From Poriferisocius sp965200775 (GTDB taxonomy: Bacteria > Actinomycetota > Acidimicrobiia > Acidimicrobiales > Bin134), in NCBI GenBank assembly GCA_965200775.1, contig OZ241383.1, positions 496,001-560,000 on the forward strand: 64,000 bases of DNA, in the 5' to 3' direction. The position numbers and the translations under genes were made by a program. Of this stretch, positions 46,907 through 54,726 are shown piece after piece; the first letter of the stretch is position 1; each line of letters starts with the position of its first letter. The notes below the pieces were generated by a model. The model searched no databases. It was not told the DNA's origin and saw only the letters and a list, made by a program, of their open reading frames with translations.

Positions 46907-47815
46907 GTGGTTGACGACGGGGCGACGGCAGCGGGGGAATCGCAGGCAGAGCCCGGCGAGACCGACCCGTCGGAAGGCTTCCGGTCGGGGTTCGTGACGC
47001 TGCTGGGCCGACCCAACTCGGGCAAGTCCACGCTGCTCAACGCCATCTTGGGCACCAAAGTGGCCATCGTCTCCGACAAGGCCCAGACCACCCGCCACGC
47101 CGTGCGGGGGGTGTTGCACCGGCCGGGGGTGCAGGTGGTGTTCGTGGACACCCCCGGCATTCACAAACCCCGAACTGCTCTGGGCGAACGGTTGAACGCC
47201 ACCGCTTCCGAGGCGGCCGGCGATGTTGATGTGGTGTGCCTGTGCATCGACGCCACCCGGAAGCTGGGCCGGGGCGACCAGTTCATCGCCGAGAAGCTCG
47301 ACTCCGACTCAATCGTGGTGGTTACCAAAACCGATGCCGCTTCCCGGGCCAAGGTGGTTGCCCAGTTGGCCGCAGCCGGTGAGCTGGGGTTTGCCGAGTA
47401 CTTCCCCACGTCGGCCCGTACCGGCAAGGGGGTGGACGCTCTGGTGGACCGGCTGTGCGAGCTGATGCCCCCCGGCCCCCCGCTTTATCCCACCGACATG
47501 GTGAGCGACATGCCCGAGGCCCGATGGGTGGCCGAGCTGGTGCGCGAGCAGCTTCTGGCCGTGACCCGAGACGAGCTTCCCCACTCCATAACCGTGGCGG
47601 TGACCGATTGGGAGTGGCCCCGTATCCGGGTGGACATCCTGGTGGAGCGGGAGTCGCAGAAGCCCATGGTGATCGGCAAGCGCGGCTCGGTGCTCAAAGC
47701 GGTGGGCACCGCAGCCCGGGCCCAGTTGCCCGAGGGTGCATACCTGGAGCTACGTGTGGGGGTGGAGAAGAACTGGCAGCGCCGCCCCGAGATGCTCGAC
47801 CGGTTCGGGTACTAG
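46907..47815 (+). CDS. era: Era, ribosome-assembly GTPase
   Basis: A 302-residue Era. G1 is G34-R-P-N-S-G-K-S41, G3 is DTPGIHKP, G4 is TKTD, and the C-terminal KH domain contains VIGKRGSVLK. It binds the 3' end of 16S rRNA during 30S maturation. The GTG start follows a non-canonical leader; the first ~25 residues are an unconserved acidic extension. It converges with the dinG-like gene (18-bp gap). Confidence 0.95.
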   Translation: MVDDGATAAGESQAEPGETDPSEGFRSGFVTLLGRPNSGKSTLLNAILGTKVAIVSDKAQTTRHAVRGVLHRPGVQVVFVDTPGIHKPRTALGERLNATASEAAGDVDVVCLCIDATRKLGRGDQFIAEKLDSDSIVVVTKTDAASRAKVVAQLAAAGELGFAEYFPTSARTGKGVDALVDRLCELMPPGPPLYPTDMVSDMPEARWVAELVREQLLAVTRDELPHSITVAVTDWEWPRIRVDILVERESQKPMVIGKRGSVLKAVGTAARAQLPEGAYLELRVGVEKNWQRRPEMLDRFGY

Positions 47816-47833
47816 AGCTAGCTCAAACCACCC

Positions 47834-49714
47834 TCACGCATCCCGGATGGAGCGCAGCAGGGCCTCGGCTCGGTCCCGGTCGGGGGTGCGGTCGAACGGG
47901 GGGAGGGCGCGTACCAGTTCCCAGCGGTAGGAGGCTCGGGCCATTCGGGAGTCGAACACCGCAACCACGCCTCGGTCGGTGGTGCGGCGGATCAGCCGCC
48001 CGGCACCCTGGGCCAGCTTGGTGGCGGCTCGGGGCAGGTCGATCAACCGGAAAGAGTTGGCACCGCAACGCTCCCGCCGGGCTTCCAGCAGGGGATCGTC
48101 GGGCCGGGGGAACGGCAGCCGATCGATAGTCACCAGCGACAGCGACTGGCCCGGCACATCCACCCCCTGCCACATGCTCATGGTGGCGAACAGGCAGCTC
48201 TCCACCTCGGTGGCGAACCGGTGCAGCAGCTCGGCCTTGGGCAGGTCACGCTGGGTGTAGATCTTGTGATCCAGCCGCCCTCGCAACTCCTCGGCGGCCG
48301 CGTCCATGGCCCGATAGCTGGTGAACAGGGCCAAAGTCCGCCCACCCGCTGCCTCGATCAGCGCCTCCAGCTCGTCGTGCAGGGCCGATTCGTAGCCCGG
48401 CTTGCGGGGATCGGGCAGGTGCTTGGCGCAATACAACAGCCCGTTGGCCTCGTAATCGAACGGGCTGCCCGCATCAATGGCCTCGTGGCTCTCGGACGAC
48501 AGCCCGAGGTTCACACCCAAATTCATGGGGATGGTGGCACTGGTCAGCACCGTGGTGGTTTCCTCCCAGAGACGCTCGGTTAACAGCCCGCCCAACTCGA
48601 TAGGAGCGATCCGCCAGGCCGGGGAATGCTCGGTGCCCGACACCCAGGCCACTTCGGACTCCTGGGCCGCCACCGCCCGATTCAGCTCCTCGATCAGGGC
48701 ATCGGCAGAGCGAAGAGCCCGCAGCTTCCGAGCCCCGACATCAACGGGAGCGTCGTCGGGGATGGCCCGCAGCTCGACCCCGGCCTGCTCCACCCTGCCT
48801 CGGGCCAACACCGCGGTCTGCTGGAGCTCGTCGGGCAGGGGAACGGGCAGCGGCTTGTCTCGGTAGGGGCCCAAGGCTTCCCGCAGCCGAACCCCGGCGT
48901 CGACCACGTCATCGGCGGTGGCGGATTCGGCCACCACCGAGCGGATGCTGCGGGCGAGCTGGTCGAACTGGGCACCGGTCAACGACAGCCCCGCAGTGTC
49001 GGACACGATCTCCTCGAGAAGGTGAGCCTCGTCGATCACCACCGTCTTGTGTTCGGGCAGCAGGGGGTTCTCGCTGAACAGGTGCAGGCAGTAGAGGTGG
49101 ATGTTCACCACCACGATGTCGGACGCCTCGGCCTGATGGCGGGCCTTCTCGGCAAAGCACGACGCACCCGACGGGCACCGGGTGGCCCCTGGGCACTCCC
49201 GACCCGAAACGCTGAGCGCATCCCAGGCGACAGGCGAGGGCTCAAAGTCCAGCTCGGCCCGGTCGCCGGTGTCGGTTCGTTGGGCCCACACCGAAAGACG
49301 GGTGATCTCGGCCCGGGGGCCGTCGGCGATGTCCAGCCTCAACTGGGCGTCGTCGAGATGCTCCTTGAGCCGCTGGACGCACAGGTAGTTGGAGCGGCCC
49401 TTCAGCACGGCGAAGCGCACCGGGCGGCCCAAGGCACCGGCCAGCTGAGGAAGGTCCTTGCCGACGAGCTGATCCTGGAGGGTTTTGGTAGCGGTGGCCA
49501 CCACCGAAGGCCCCTCACCAAGCACGAGCGGCACCAGGTATGCCAGGGACTTGCCGGTTCCGGTGCCTGCAGCCACCACCAGGTGACGCTCCGACTCCAT
49601 GGCCTCGGCCACCGCGGTACACATTGCCTGCTGGCCCGGCCGCCGCTCGCCGCCCCCATCCAGCGTCGAGACCACCGACTCCAGCGCCTGCTCCAGACCG
49701 GCAAAATCCGACAT
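47834..49714 (-). CDS. DinG/YoaA-type ATP-dependent DNA helicase with Fe-S domain
   Basis: A 626-residue XPD-like SF2 helicase. Walker A is AAGTGTGKSLAYLVP, the DEAH box is VVIDEAHLLEE, and four spaced cysteines before it (CVQRL, CPGATRC, CFAEK) fit a 4Fe-4S domain. Motif VI reads QGAGRLIRRTTDRG. It unwinds DNA, and likely R-loops or damaged forks, 5' to 3'. I chose the ATG at 49712-49714; the very long open frame beyond it runs antisense to uppS and is rejected. Confidence 0.88.
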   Translation of the reverse strand: MSDFAGLEQALESVVSTLDGGGERRPGQQAMCTAVAEAMESERHLVVAAGTGTGKSLAYLVPLVLGEGPSVVATATKTLQDQLVGKDLPQLAGALGRPVRFAVLKGRSNYLCVQRLKEHLDDAQLRLDIADGPRAEITRLSVWAQRTDTGDRAELDFEPSPVAWDALSVSGRECPGATRCPSGASCFAEKARHQAEASDIVVVNIHLYCLHLFSENPLLPEHKTVVIDEAHLLEEIVSDTAGLSLTGAQFDQLARSIRSVVAESATADDVVDAGVRLREALGPYRDKPLPVPLPDELQQTAVLARGRVEQAGVELRAIPDDAPVDVGARKLRALRSADALIEELNRAVAAQESEVAWVSGTEHSPAWRIAPIELGGLLTERLWEETTTVLTSATIPMNLGVNLGLSSESHEAIDAGSPFDYEANGLLYCAKHLPDPRKPGYESALHDELEALIEAAGGRTLALFTSYRAMDAAAEELRGRLDHKIYTQRDLPKAELLHRFATEVESCLFATMSMWQGVDVPGQSLSLVTIDRLPFPRPDDPLLEARRERCGANSFRLIDLPRAATKLAQGAGRLIRRTTDRGVVAVFDSRMARASYRWELVRALPPFDRTPDRDRAEALLRSIRDA

Positions 49715-49753
49715 CACCCCGACGCTACCCCCACCCGGCGGGAACTTCGGGGC

Positions 49754-49911
49754 ATGGACTTGGGTTGGCGGACGGGGAGCTTTTGACGGTGGGGGTGTTG
49801 TTGTGGGGGTGACAGACTCGGGAAATGGACTTGGGTTGGCGGACGGGGAGCTTTTGACGGTGGGGGTGTTGTTGTGGGGGTGACAGACTCGGGAAATGGA
49901 CTTGGGTTGGC
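49754..49911. repeat. 71-bp tandem repeat, 2.2 copies, between the dinG-like gene and uppS
   Basis: Units at 49754-49824 and 49825-49895 are identical or nearly so, with 16 bases of a third copy at 49896-49911. Each holds the segment GACGGTGGGGGTGTTGTTG and the 3' part GTGACAGACTCGGG. The array lies in the divergent promoter gap and includes GTGACA in each unit, which could act as repeated -35-like elements. Confidence 0.95.
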
Positions 49912-49954
49912 CGACCGCTCTAAATCTGGTCTTGCCAGGGAGTACCGTGCAGGT

Positions 49955-50674
49955 GTGGGCCTGCCCGGACATACCCTGGACCTGAGTCGAATCCCCCGTC
50001 ACGTGGGGTGCGTGATGGACGGCAACGGGCGTTGGGCCCAGCAGCGGGGCATGGATCGCACCGAGGGCCACGAGAACGGCGAAAGGGCCCTGTTCGACGT
50101 GATCGAGGGTGCCCTCGAGCTGGGCATCGAGTGGCTCACCGTGTTCGCTTTCTCCACCGAGAACTGGAACCGCCCCGAGGACGAAGTGCAGTTCCTGCTC
50201 GACTTCAACCGCTCCACCGTGCAGCAGCGCTGCGACGAGCTGAACGAAATGGGGGTGCGGATCCGCTTCCTCGGGCGCCGCGATTGGCGGATGCCAAAGA
50301 GCCTGATCAAGGAGATGGACAAGGCGGTAGAGCTCACCCGGCACAACAAGCGCATGACCCTGGCGGTGGCGTTCAACTACGGCGGTCGGGCCGAGATCGT
50401 GGACGCGGTGCGCCGAATCGCCTCCCGGCGCATTCCGGCCTGCATGATCAACGAGCGGACCATCGCACGTCACCTCTACGACGAGGAGATGCCCGAGCCC
50501 GACCTCATCATCCGCACCTCGGGGGAGTACCGGATCTCCAACTTCCTGCTGTGGGGACTGGCCTACAGCGAGCTGGTGTTCACCGACGTGTTGTGGCCCG
50601 ACTTCTCTCGCCACGATCTGTACAAGGCGATCGCCGAGTACCAGCACCGAGACCGCCGCTTCGGCCGGGTCTGA
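49955..50674 (+). CDS. uppS: isoprenyl transferase (undecaprenyl diphosphate synthase type)
   Basis: A 239-residue cis-prenyltransferase. The FPP-binding MDGNGRWAQQRG with the catalytic Asp is at residues ~23-34, FAFSTENWNRP follows, and the C-terminal signature RTSGEYRISNFLLWGLAYSE is present. It condenses isopentenyl diphosphate units into the lipid carrier for cell-wall synthesis. GTG 49955 gives the normal length; the open frame upstream reaches into the tandem repeat and is probably untranslated. Confidence 0.92.
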   Translation: MGLPGHTLDLSRIPRHVGCVMDGNGRWAQQRGMDRTEGHENGERALFDVIEGALELGIEWLTVFAFSTENWNRPEDEVQFLLDFNRSTVQQRCDELNEMGVRIRFLGRRDWRMPKSLIKEMDKAVELTRHNKRMTLAVAFNYGGRAEIVDAVRRIASRRIPACMINERTIARHLYDEEMPEPDLIIRTSGEYRISNFLLWGLAYSELVFTDVLWPDFSRHDLYKAIAEYQHRDRRFGRV

Positions 50675-50703
50675 GGCTGATAGCCCAAGGGGTGAGGGCC
50701 TAC

Positions 50704-50767
50704 CCCGATGAGTCACGGTGATCTCTTGGGGGCTGGGAGCGTATCCCGATGAGTCACGGTGATCTCT
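50704..50767. repeat. pair of 23-bp direct repeats between uppS and recO
   Basis: The element CCCGATGAGTCACGGTGATC plus TCT occurs at 50704-50726 and 50745-50767 (period 41). A shorter echo (CCCCGATGAG) lies at the recO start. Confidence 0.88.
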
Positions 50768-50819
50768 CGGGGGCGGGTTGTTTCAAAGTTGACTGTCGGC
50801 GGGCGGGCGGGACACCCCG

Positions 50820-51533
50820 ATGAGCCTGTATCGGGACCACGGCATCGTGCTTCGCACCTACAAGCTGGGGGAGGCCGATCGCATCGTGGTGTTCTGCACC
50901 CGCGACCACGGCAAGGTTCGGGCGGTGGCCAAGGGGGTGCGCAAAACCCGCAGCCGGTTCGGCGGCCGCCTCGAACCCACCAGCCATGTGCAGCTCCAGC
51001 TCCATCGGGGGAGAAGCGAGCTCGATGTGGTGACCCAAACCGAATCGGTGGACCAATTCCGGGAGGTGCGGGAGGACCTGAACCGCTTGGGCAAGGCAAT
51101 GGCCATGCTGGAAGCGGTGGATCGGGTGGGGGTCGACAGGGAAACAGACTCGGCCCTCTACCGGATGCTGCTGGGCGGGCTGCGCTCGCTGGACGCCGGT
51201 GACTCGGCGCTGGTGGTGCCCGCCTTCTACCTCAAGCTCCTGGTTCACGACGGGGTTGGCCCCGAGGTGGGAGCCTGCGCATCTTGCGGATCAACCGACA
51301 ACCTGGTGGCGTTCGACTACGCAAGCGGCGGGGTGCGGTGCCAAAGCTGCCGCAGGGGGTCGCCGCTGTCGGCCGACGGGCTGGAACTGCTCCGCCTGGT
51401 TCTGGGCGGGGGATTGAACGCAGCCCTGGCGGTGTCACCATCGCCGGTCACCGTCGAGGTGGAGCAACTTGCCACCGCAGCCATCGAGCACCACCTCGAA
51501 CGCCGCCTCCGAGCCGGAAGCGCGTATATCTGA
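50820..51533 (+). CDS. recO: RecO, recombination mediator
   Basis: A 237-residue RecO. The N-terminal OB fold (YRDHGIVLRTYKLGEADRIV, then GKVRAVAKGVRKTRSRFGGRLEP) is followed by a helical part with a zinc finger, CASCGSTDN and CQSC. It loads RecA with RecF/RecR during gap repair. The ATG at 50820 is in the expected place. It sits between uppS and glyS, as in other actinobacteria. Confidence 0.93.
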   Translation: MSLYRDHGIVLRTYKLGEADRIVVFCTRDHGKVRAVAKGVRKTRSRFGGRLEPTSHVQLQLHRGRSELDVVTQTESVDQFREVREDLNRLGKAMAMLEAVDRVGVDRETDSALYRMLLGGLRSLDAGDSALVVPAFYLKLLVHDGVGPEVGACASCGSTDNLVAFDYASGGVRCQSCRRGSPLSADGLELLRLVLGGGLNAALAVSPSPVTVEVEQLATAAIEHHLERRLRAGSAYI

Positions 51534-51665
51534 TGCGGATCGGCTCTCGGTTCGAGATTTGCCGGGCCCCCGGTGGGCAGCTCGTGAGCAGCGAACTATT
51601 GATGCGGATCGGCTCTCGGTTCGGGATTGGCCGGCCCCCGGTGAGCAGCAAACTATTGATGCGAG
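51531..51665. repeat. imperfect 69-bp tandem repeat between recO and glyS
   Basis: Units start TGATGCGGATCGGCTCTCGG at 51531 and 51600 and share most of their length; a third begins TGATGCGA at 51658. The first unit starts on the recO stop, so the duplication copied the stop region and leader. Confidence 0.9.
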
Positions 51666-51717
51666 ATAGGCCGCGTGGGTGTGGTGGGCTGGTTACTTTG
51701 CGATCCGGGAGTTCTTG

Positions 51718-53031
51718 ATGGGCGATGAACAGTTGATGGACAAGGTTGTCAACCTCTGCAAACGGCGGGGGTTCGTGTACCAGTCGGCCGAGATTTACGG
51801 CGGTTTCCGCAGCGCGTACGACTACGGACCGCTGGGCGTGCTGCTCCTGCGCAACGTGAAGGACGCCTGGTGGCGGACCATGGTCCAGCTCCGCACCGAT
51901 GTGGTCGGCCTTGATGCTTCTATATTGTCGCCCCCCGAGGTGTGGGAGGCGTCGGGCCACCTCACCAACTTCACCGATCCCCTGGTGGACTGCCGCCACT
52001 GCGGCACCCGCCACCGCGAGGACCAACTCAACGATCCCGACACCTGCCCTCAGTGCGGGAAGACCGGCGGGTTCACCGAGGCCCGGGAGTTCAACCTGAT
52101 GTTCCGCACCCAGGCCGGTCCGGTGGCCGGGGCCGGAGCCGACGTGTACCTGCGGCCCGAGACAGCCCAGGGCATGTTCATCAACTTCGCCAACGTGCTC
52201 AACACCATCCGCACCAAGCCGCCGTTCGGCATCGCCCAGATCGGCAAGTCGTTCCGCAACGAGATCACACCGGGCAACTTCATCTTCCGCACCCGGGAGT
52301 TCGAGCAGATGGAGATGGAGTTCTTCGTGCCCCCCGGCGAGGCCGCCGAGTGGTTCGAGTACTGGTGCGGTGCCCGCATGGACTGGTACACCGAGCTGGG
52401 TATCGACCCCGCCAAGCTGCGGCTGCGCCCCCACGATGCCGACGAGCTGAGCCACTACTCGGCCGGAACCGCCGATGTGGAGTTCCTGTTCCCGTGGGGG
52501 TGGGGCGAGCTGGAGGGCATCGCCAACCGCACCGACTACGACCTAACCCAGCACGCCCAGCACTCCGGGGTCGATCTGGACTACTACGACCAGCAGGCCG
52601 ACGAGCGCTACCGGCCCCACGTGATCGAACCGGCCGCGGGGGCTACCCGCACGATGATGGCGTTCTTGCTGGCCGCCTACGACACCGAAGAGGTGAGGGG
52701 GGAAACCCGCACCGTGTTGCGGCTGCACGCCCGCCTGGCACCCTACAAGGCCGCCGTTCTGCCGCTCTCCAAGAAGCCCGAACTCCAGTCCGTGTCGGAG
52801 GAGGTGCTGGGCCTGCTCCAGCCCCGGTGGATGACCGACTACGACGTAACCCAGTCGATCGGCCGTCGGTATCGCCGCCAGGACGAGATCGGCACCCCTT
52901 TCTGCGTGACCGTGGACTTCGATTCCCTGGAAGACCGGGCGGTCACGGTGCGCGACCGCGACACGATGGAACAAGACCGGGTGCCAATCGACGACCTGGT
53001 TGGACACCTCGACGCCAAGCTCGGGCTCTGA
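51718..53031 (+). CDS. glyS: glycyl-tRNA synthetase (single-chain, class II)
   Basis: A 437-residue dimeric-type glycyl-tRNA synthetase. The N-terminal CKRRGFVYQSAEIYGGFRSAYDYGPLG is the family start. A zinc-ribbon insertion follows (CRHCGTRHRE to CPQCG, residues ~95-125), then class II motif 2 around IGKSFRNEITPG, and a C-terminal anticodon-binding domain. ATG 51718 fits. Confidence 0.94.
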   Translation: MGDEQLMDKVVNLCKRRGFVYQSAEIYGGFRSAYDYGPLGVLLLRNVKDAWWRTMVQLRTDVVGLDASILSPPEVWEASGHLTNFTDPLVDCRHCGTRHREDQLNDPDTCPQCGKTGGFTEAREFNLMFRTQAGPVAGAGADVYLRPETAQGMFINFANVLNTIRTKPPFGIAQIGKSFRNEITPGNFIFRTREFEQMEMEFFVPPGEAAEWFEYWCGARMDWYTELGIDPAKLRLRPHDADELSHYSAGTADVEFLFPWGWGELEGIANRTDYDLTQHAQHSGVDLDYYDQQADERYRPHVIEPAAGATRTMMAFLLAAYDTEEVRGETRTVLRLHARLAPYKAAVLPLSKKPELQSVSEEVLGLLQPRWMTDYDVTQSIGRRYRRQDEIGTPFCVTVDFDSLEDRAVTVRDRDTMEQDRVPIDDLVGHLDAKLGL

Positions 53032-53124
53032 GCGAGAAACAATGGGGTGGGCCGATTCCGGACACTGCGTTGACCGGCCTATTTCAGGGCAGGCTCGGGC
53101 TCTGACCATGGAGGGTTCCGGCTC

Positions 53125-54648
53125 TTGAGCAGTCCCGTTGTTGCTGCGGTACGAGCGGTCGAGCGGGGGGACGCCGACCGGACCGAAGCGGTTCTGGGCG
53201 TTGCCCCAGATGACGTGGAAGCGGTGTTGCACGCCCGGATGACCAACGATCAGGCCGGCCCGGTCGCAGCTCAGGGAGTGGCGGCTTCGCCGGGAGCGGC
53301 ATCGGGCCGAGTGTGTTTCACGGTGGACTCGGTGCTCGACGCCGACGGCGAAGGGGTGCCGGCAATCTACGTCCGCCCGTTCACCACCCCGGCCGACGAG
53401 GTGGCCATGTCGATAGCCGCCGGAATTGTCACCGCCAAGGGGGGCATGGCCAGCCACGCCGCTGTGATCGCCCGAGGGTGGGGAATCCCCGCGGTAGTGG
53501 GGGTGGAAGCGCTGGTGGTGGATGACGAAGCCGCGCTGGTGCGACTGGGCGAGGAGGAGCTGCGCCCCGGCGACTCCATCACCATCGACGGCTCGTCGGG
53601 CACGGTGATGTTGGGGTCGGCCGCGGTCGGCGCCGTGGACATCCCCGACGAGCTGTTCACGCTGCTCAACTGGGCTGATGACTTGAGACTCGGAAGCCTG
53701 GCGGTGCGGGCCAACGCCGATGATGCCGCTTCTGCTCGGGTGGCCCGGCAGTTCGGGGCAACCGGGGTGGGGTTGTGCCGCACCGAGCACATGTTCCTGG
53801 GGGAGCGGCTGCCGCTCATCCAGCGGGCCATCTTGGACGGCTCGCCTGCTGTTCTCGATGAGCTGGTAGAGGCGCAGGTAGGCGACCTGGTCGCGCTGTT
53901 GGAGATTATGGACGGCCTGCCGGTGACCGTCCGCCTACTTGACCCGCCCCTTCACGAGTTCCTGCCCGACCACCCTGAGCTGGCCGAACACAATCCCATG
54001 CTCGGCGTGCGGGGTGTCCGACTCGGTGTGCTGCGCCCCGAGCTCTACCGGGCACAGGCCAGGGCGGTGGCGTTGGCAGCCTCGGCTCGGGTGGGAGCGG
54101 GGGGCGACCCGCAGGTGCAGGTCATGGTGCCGCTGGTAATGGGAGCCGCCGAGCAGGCCCATGTGCGAGCCCTGGTGTCCCACGAGGTGGCCGAAGTGTC
54201 AGGCGACCTGGCCGGGCGATCCATCCCGGTGGGGGCCATGATCGAGACTCCCCGGTCGGCGCTGGTCGCGGCCGAAATCGCTCCCCATGTGGACTTCCTG
54301 TCGGTGGGCACCAACGACCTGACCCAAATGGTGTTCGGTTTCAGCCGAGACGACATCGAAGCCAGGATCATGGGTCCTTACACCGAGCACGGACTTCTCG
54401 ACGCCAACCCGTTCGAGACGTTGGACACCGCCGGGGTGGGCCGCCTCATTTCCGGCGCAGTGGCCGGCGTTCGTTCAGCCCGTCCCGGTATCGAGATCGG
54501 GGTTTGCGGCGAGCATGGGGGCGACCCGGCGTCCATAGCGTTCTTGGCCTCCGCCGGGGTGGATTACGTGTCGTGCTCGCCCCACCGGGTGCCAGTGGCC
54601 CGCCTGGCTGCGGCGCAAGCTGTTGTTGCTGCTGCAAGCTCGGTGTGA
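53125..54648 (+). CDS. PEP-utilising enzyme resembling pyruvate phosphate dikinase without the ATP-grasp domain
   Basis: 507 residues aligned to the middle and C-terminal parts of PPDK. The swivelling phosphohistidine domain has GGMASHAAVIARG with His111. The TIM barrel has RVARQFGATGVGLCRTEHMF, MLGVRGVRLG, VGTNDLTQMVFGFSRDD and the catalytic Cys in VCGEHGGDPASI. The ~350-residue N-terminal nucleotide-binding domain is absent; the protein starts at TTG 53125 with a ~50-residue leader. The residue two before His111 is Ala, where PPDK has the regulatory Thr. It could act with a separate ATP-grasp partner or as a phosphotransfer protein in the manner of PTS enzyme I. It lies between glyS and dnaG. 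Confidence 0.8.
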   Translation: MSSPVVAAVRAVERGDADRTEAVLGVAPDDVEAVLHARMTNDQAGPVAAQGVAASPGAASGRVCFTVDSVLDADGEGVPAIYVRPFTTPADEVAMSIAAGIVTAKGGMASHAAVIARGWGIPAVVGVEALVVDDEAALVRLGEEELRPGDSITIDGSSGTVMLGSAAVGAVDIPDELFTLLNWADDLRLGSLAVRANADDAASARVARQFGATGVGLCRTEHMFLGERLPLIQRAILDGSPAVLDELVEAQVGDLVALLEIMDGLPVTVRLLDPPLHEFLPDHPELAEHNPMLGVRGVRLGVLRPELYRAQARAVALAASARVGAGGDPQVQVMVPLVMGAAEQAHVRALVSHEVAEVSGDLAGRSIPVGAMIETPRSALVAAEIAPHVDFLSVGTNDLTQMVFGFSRDDIEARIMGPYTEHGLLDANPFETLDTAGVGRLISGAVAGVRSARPGIEIGVCGEHGGDPASIAFLASAGVDYVSCSPHRVPVARLAAAQAVVAAASSV

Positions 54649-54726
54649 TCCCGGTTCGATTCCGGTTCGCGGCATCCCAGGGTTCGCGCTGAGCCCATTG
54701 TCACAGGCGCGGCGTAGTCTCAGACC

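Noticed and set aside
49715..50716. 334-codon N-terminal extension of the DinG-like frame
   Set aside because: It runs antisense to uppS and through the 71-bp repeat; DinG-type proteins start near MSDFAGLEQ.
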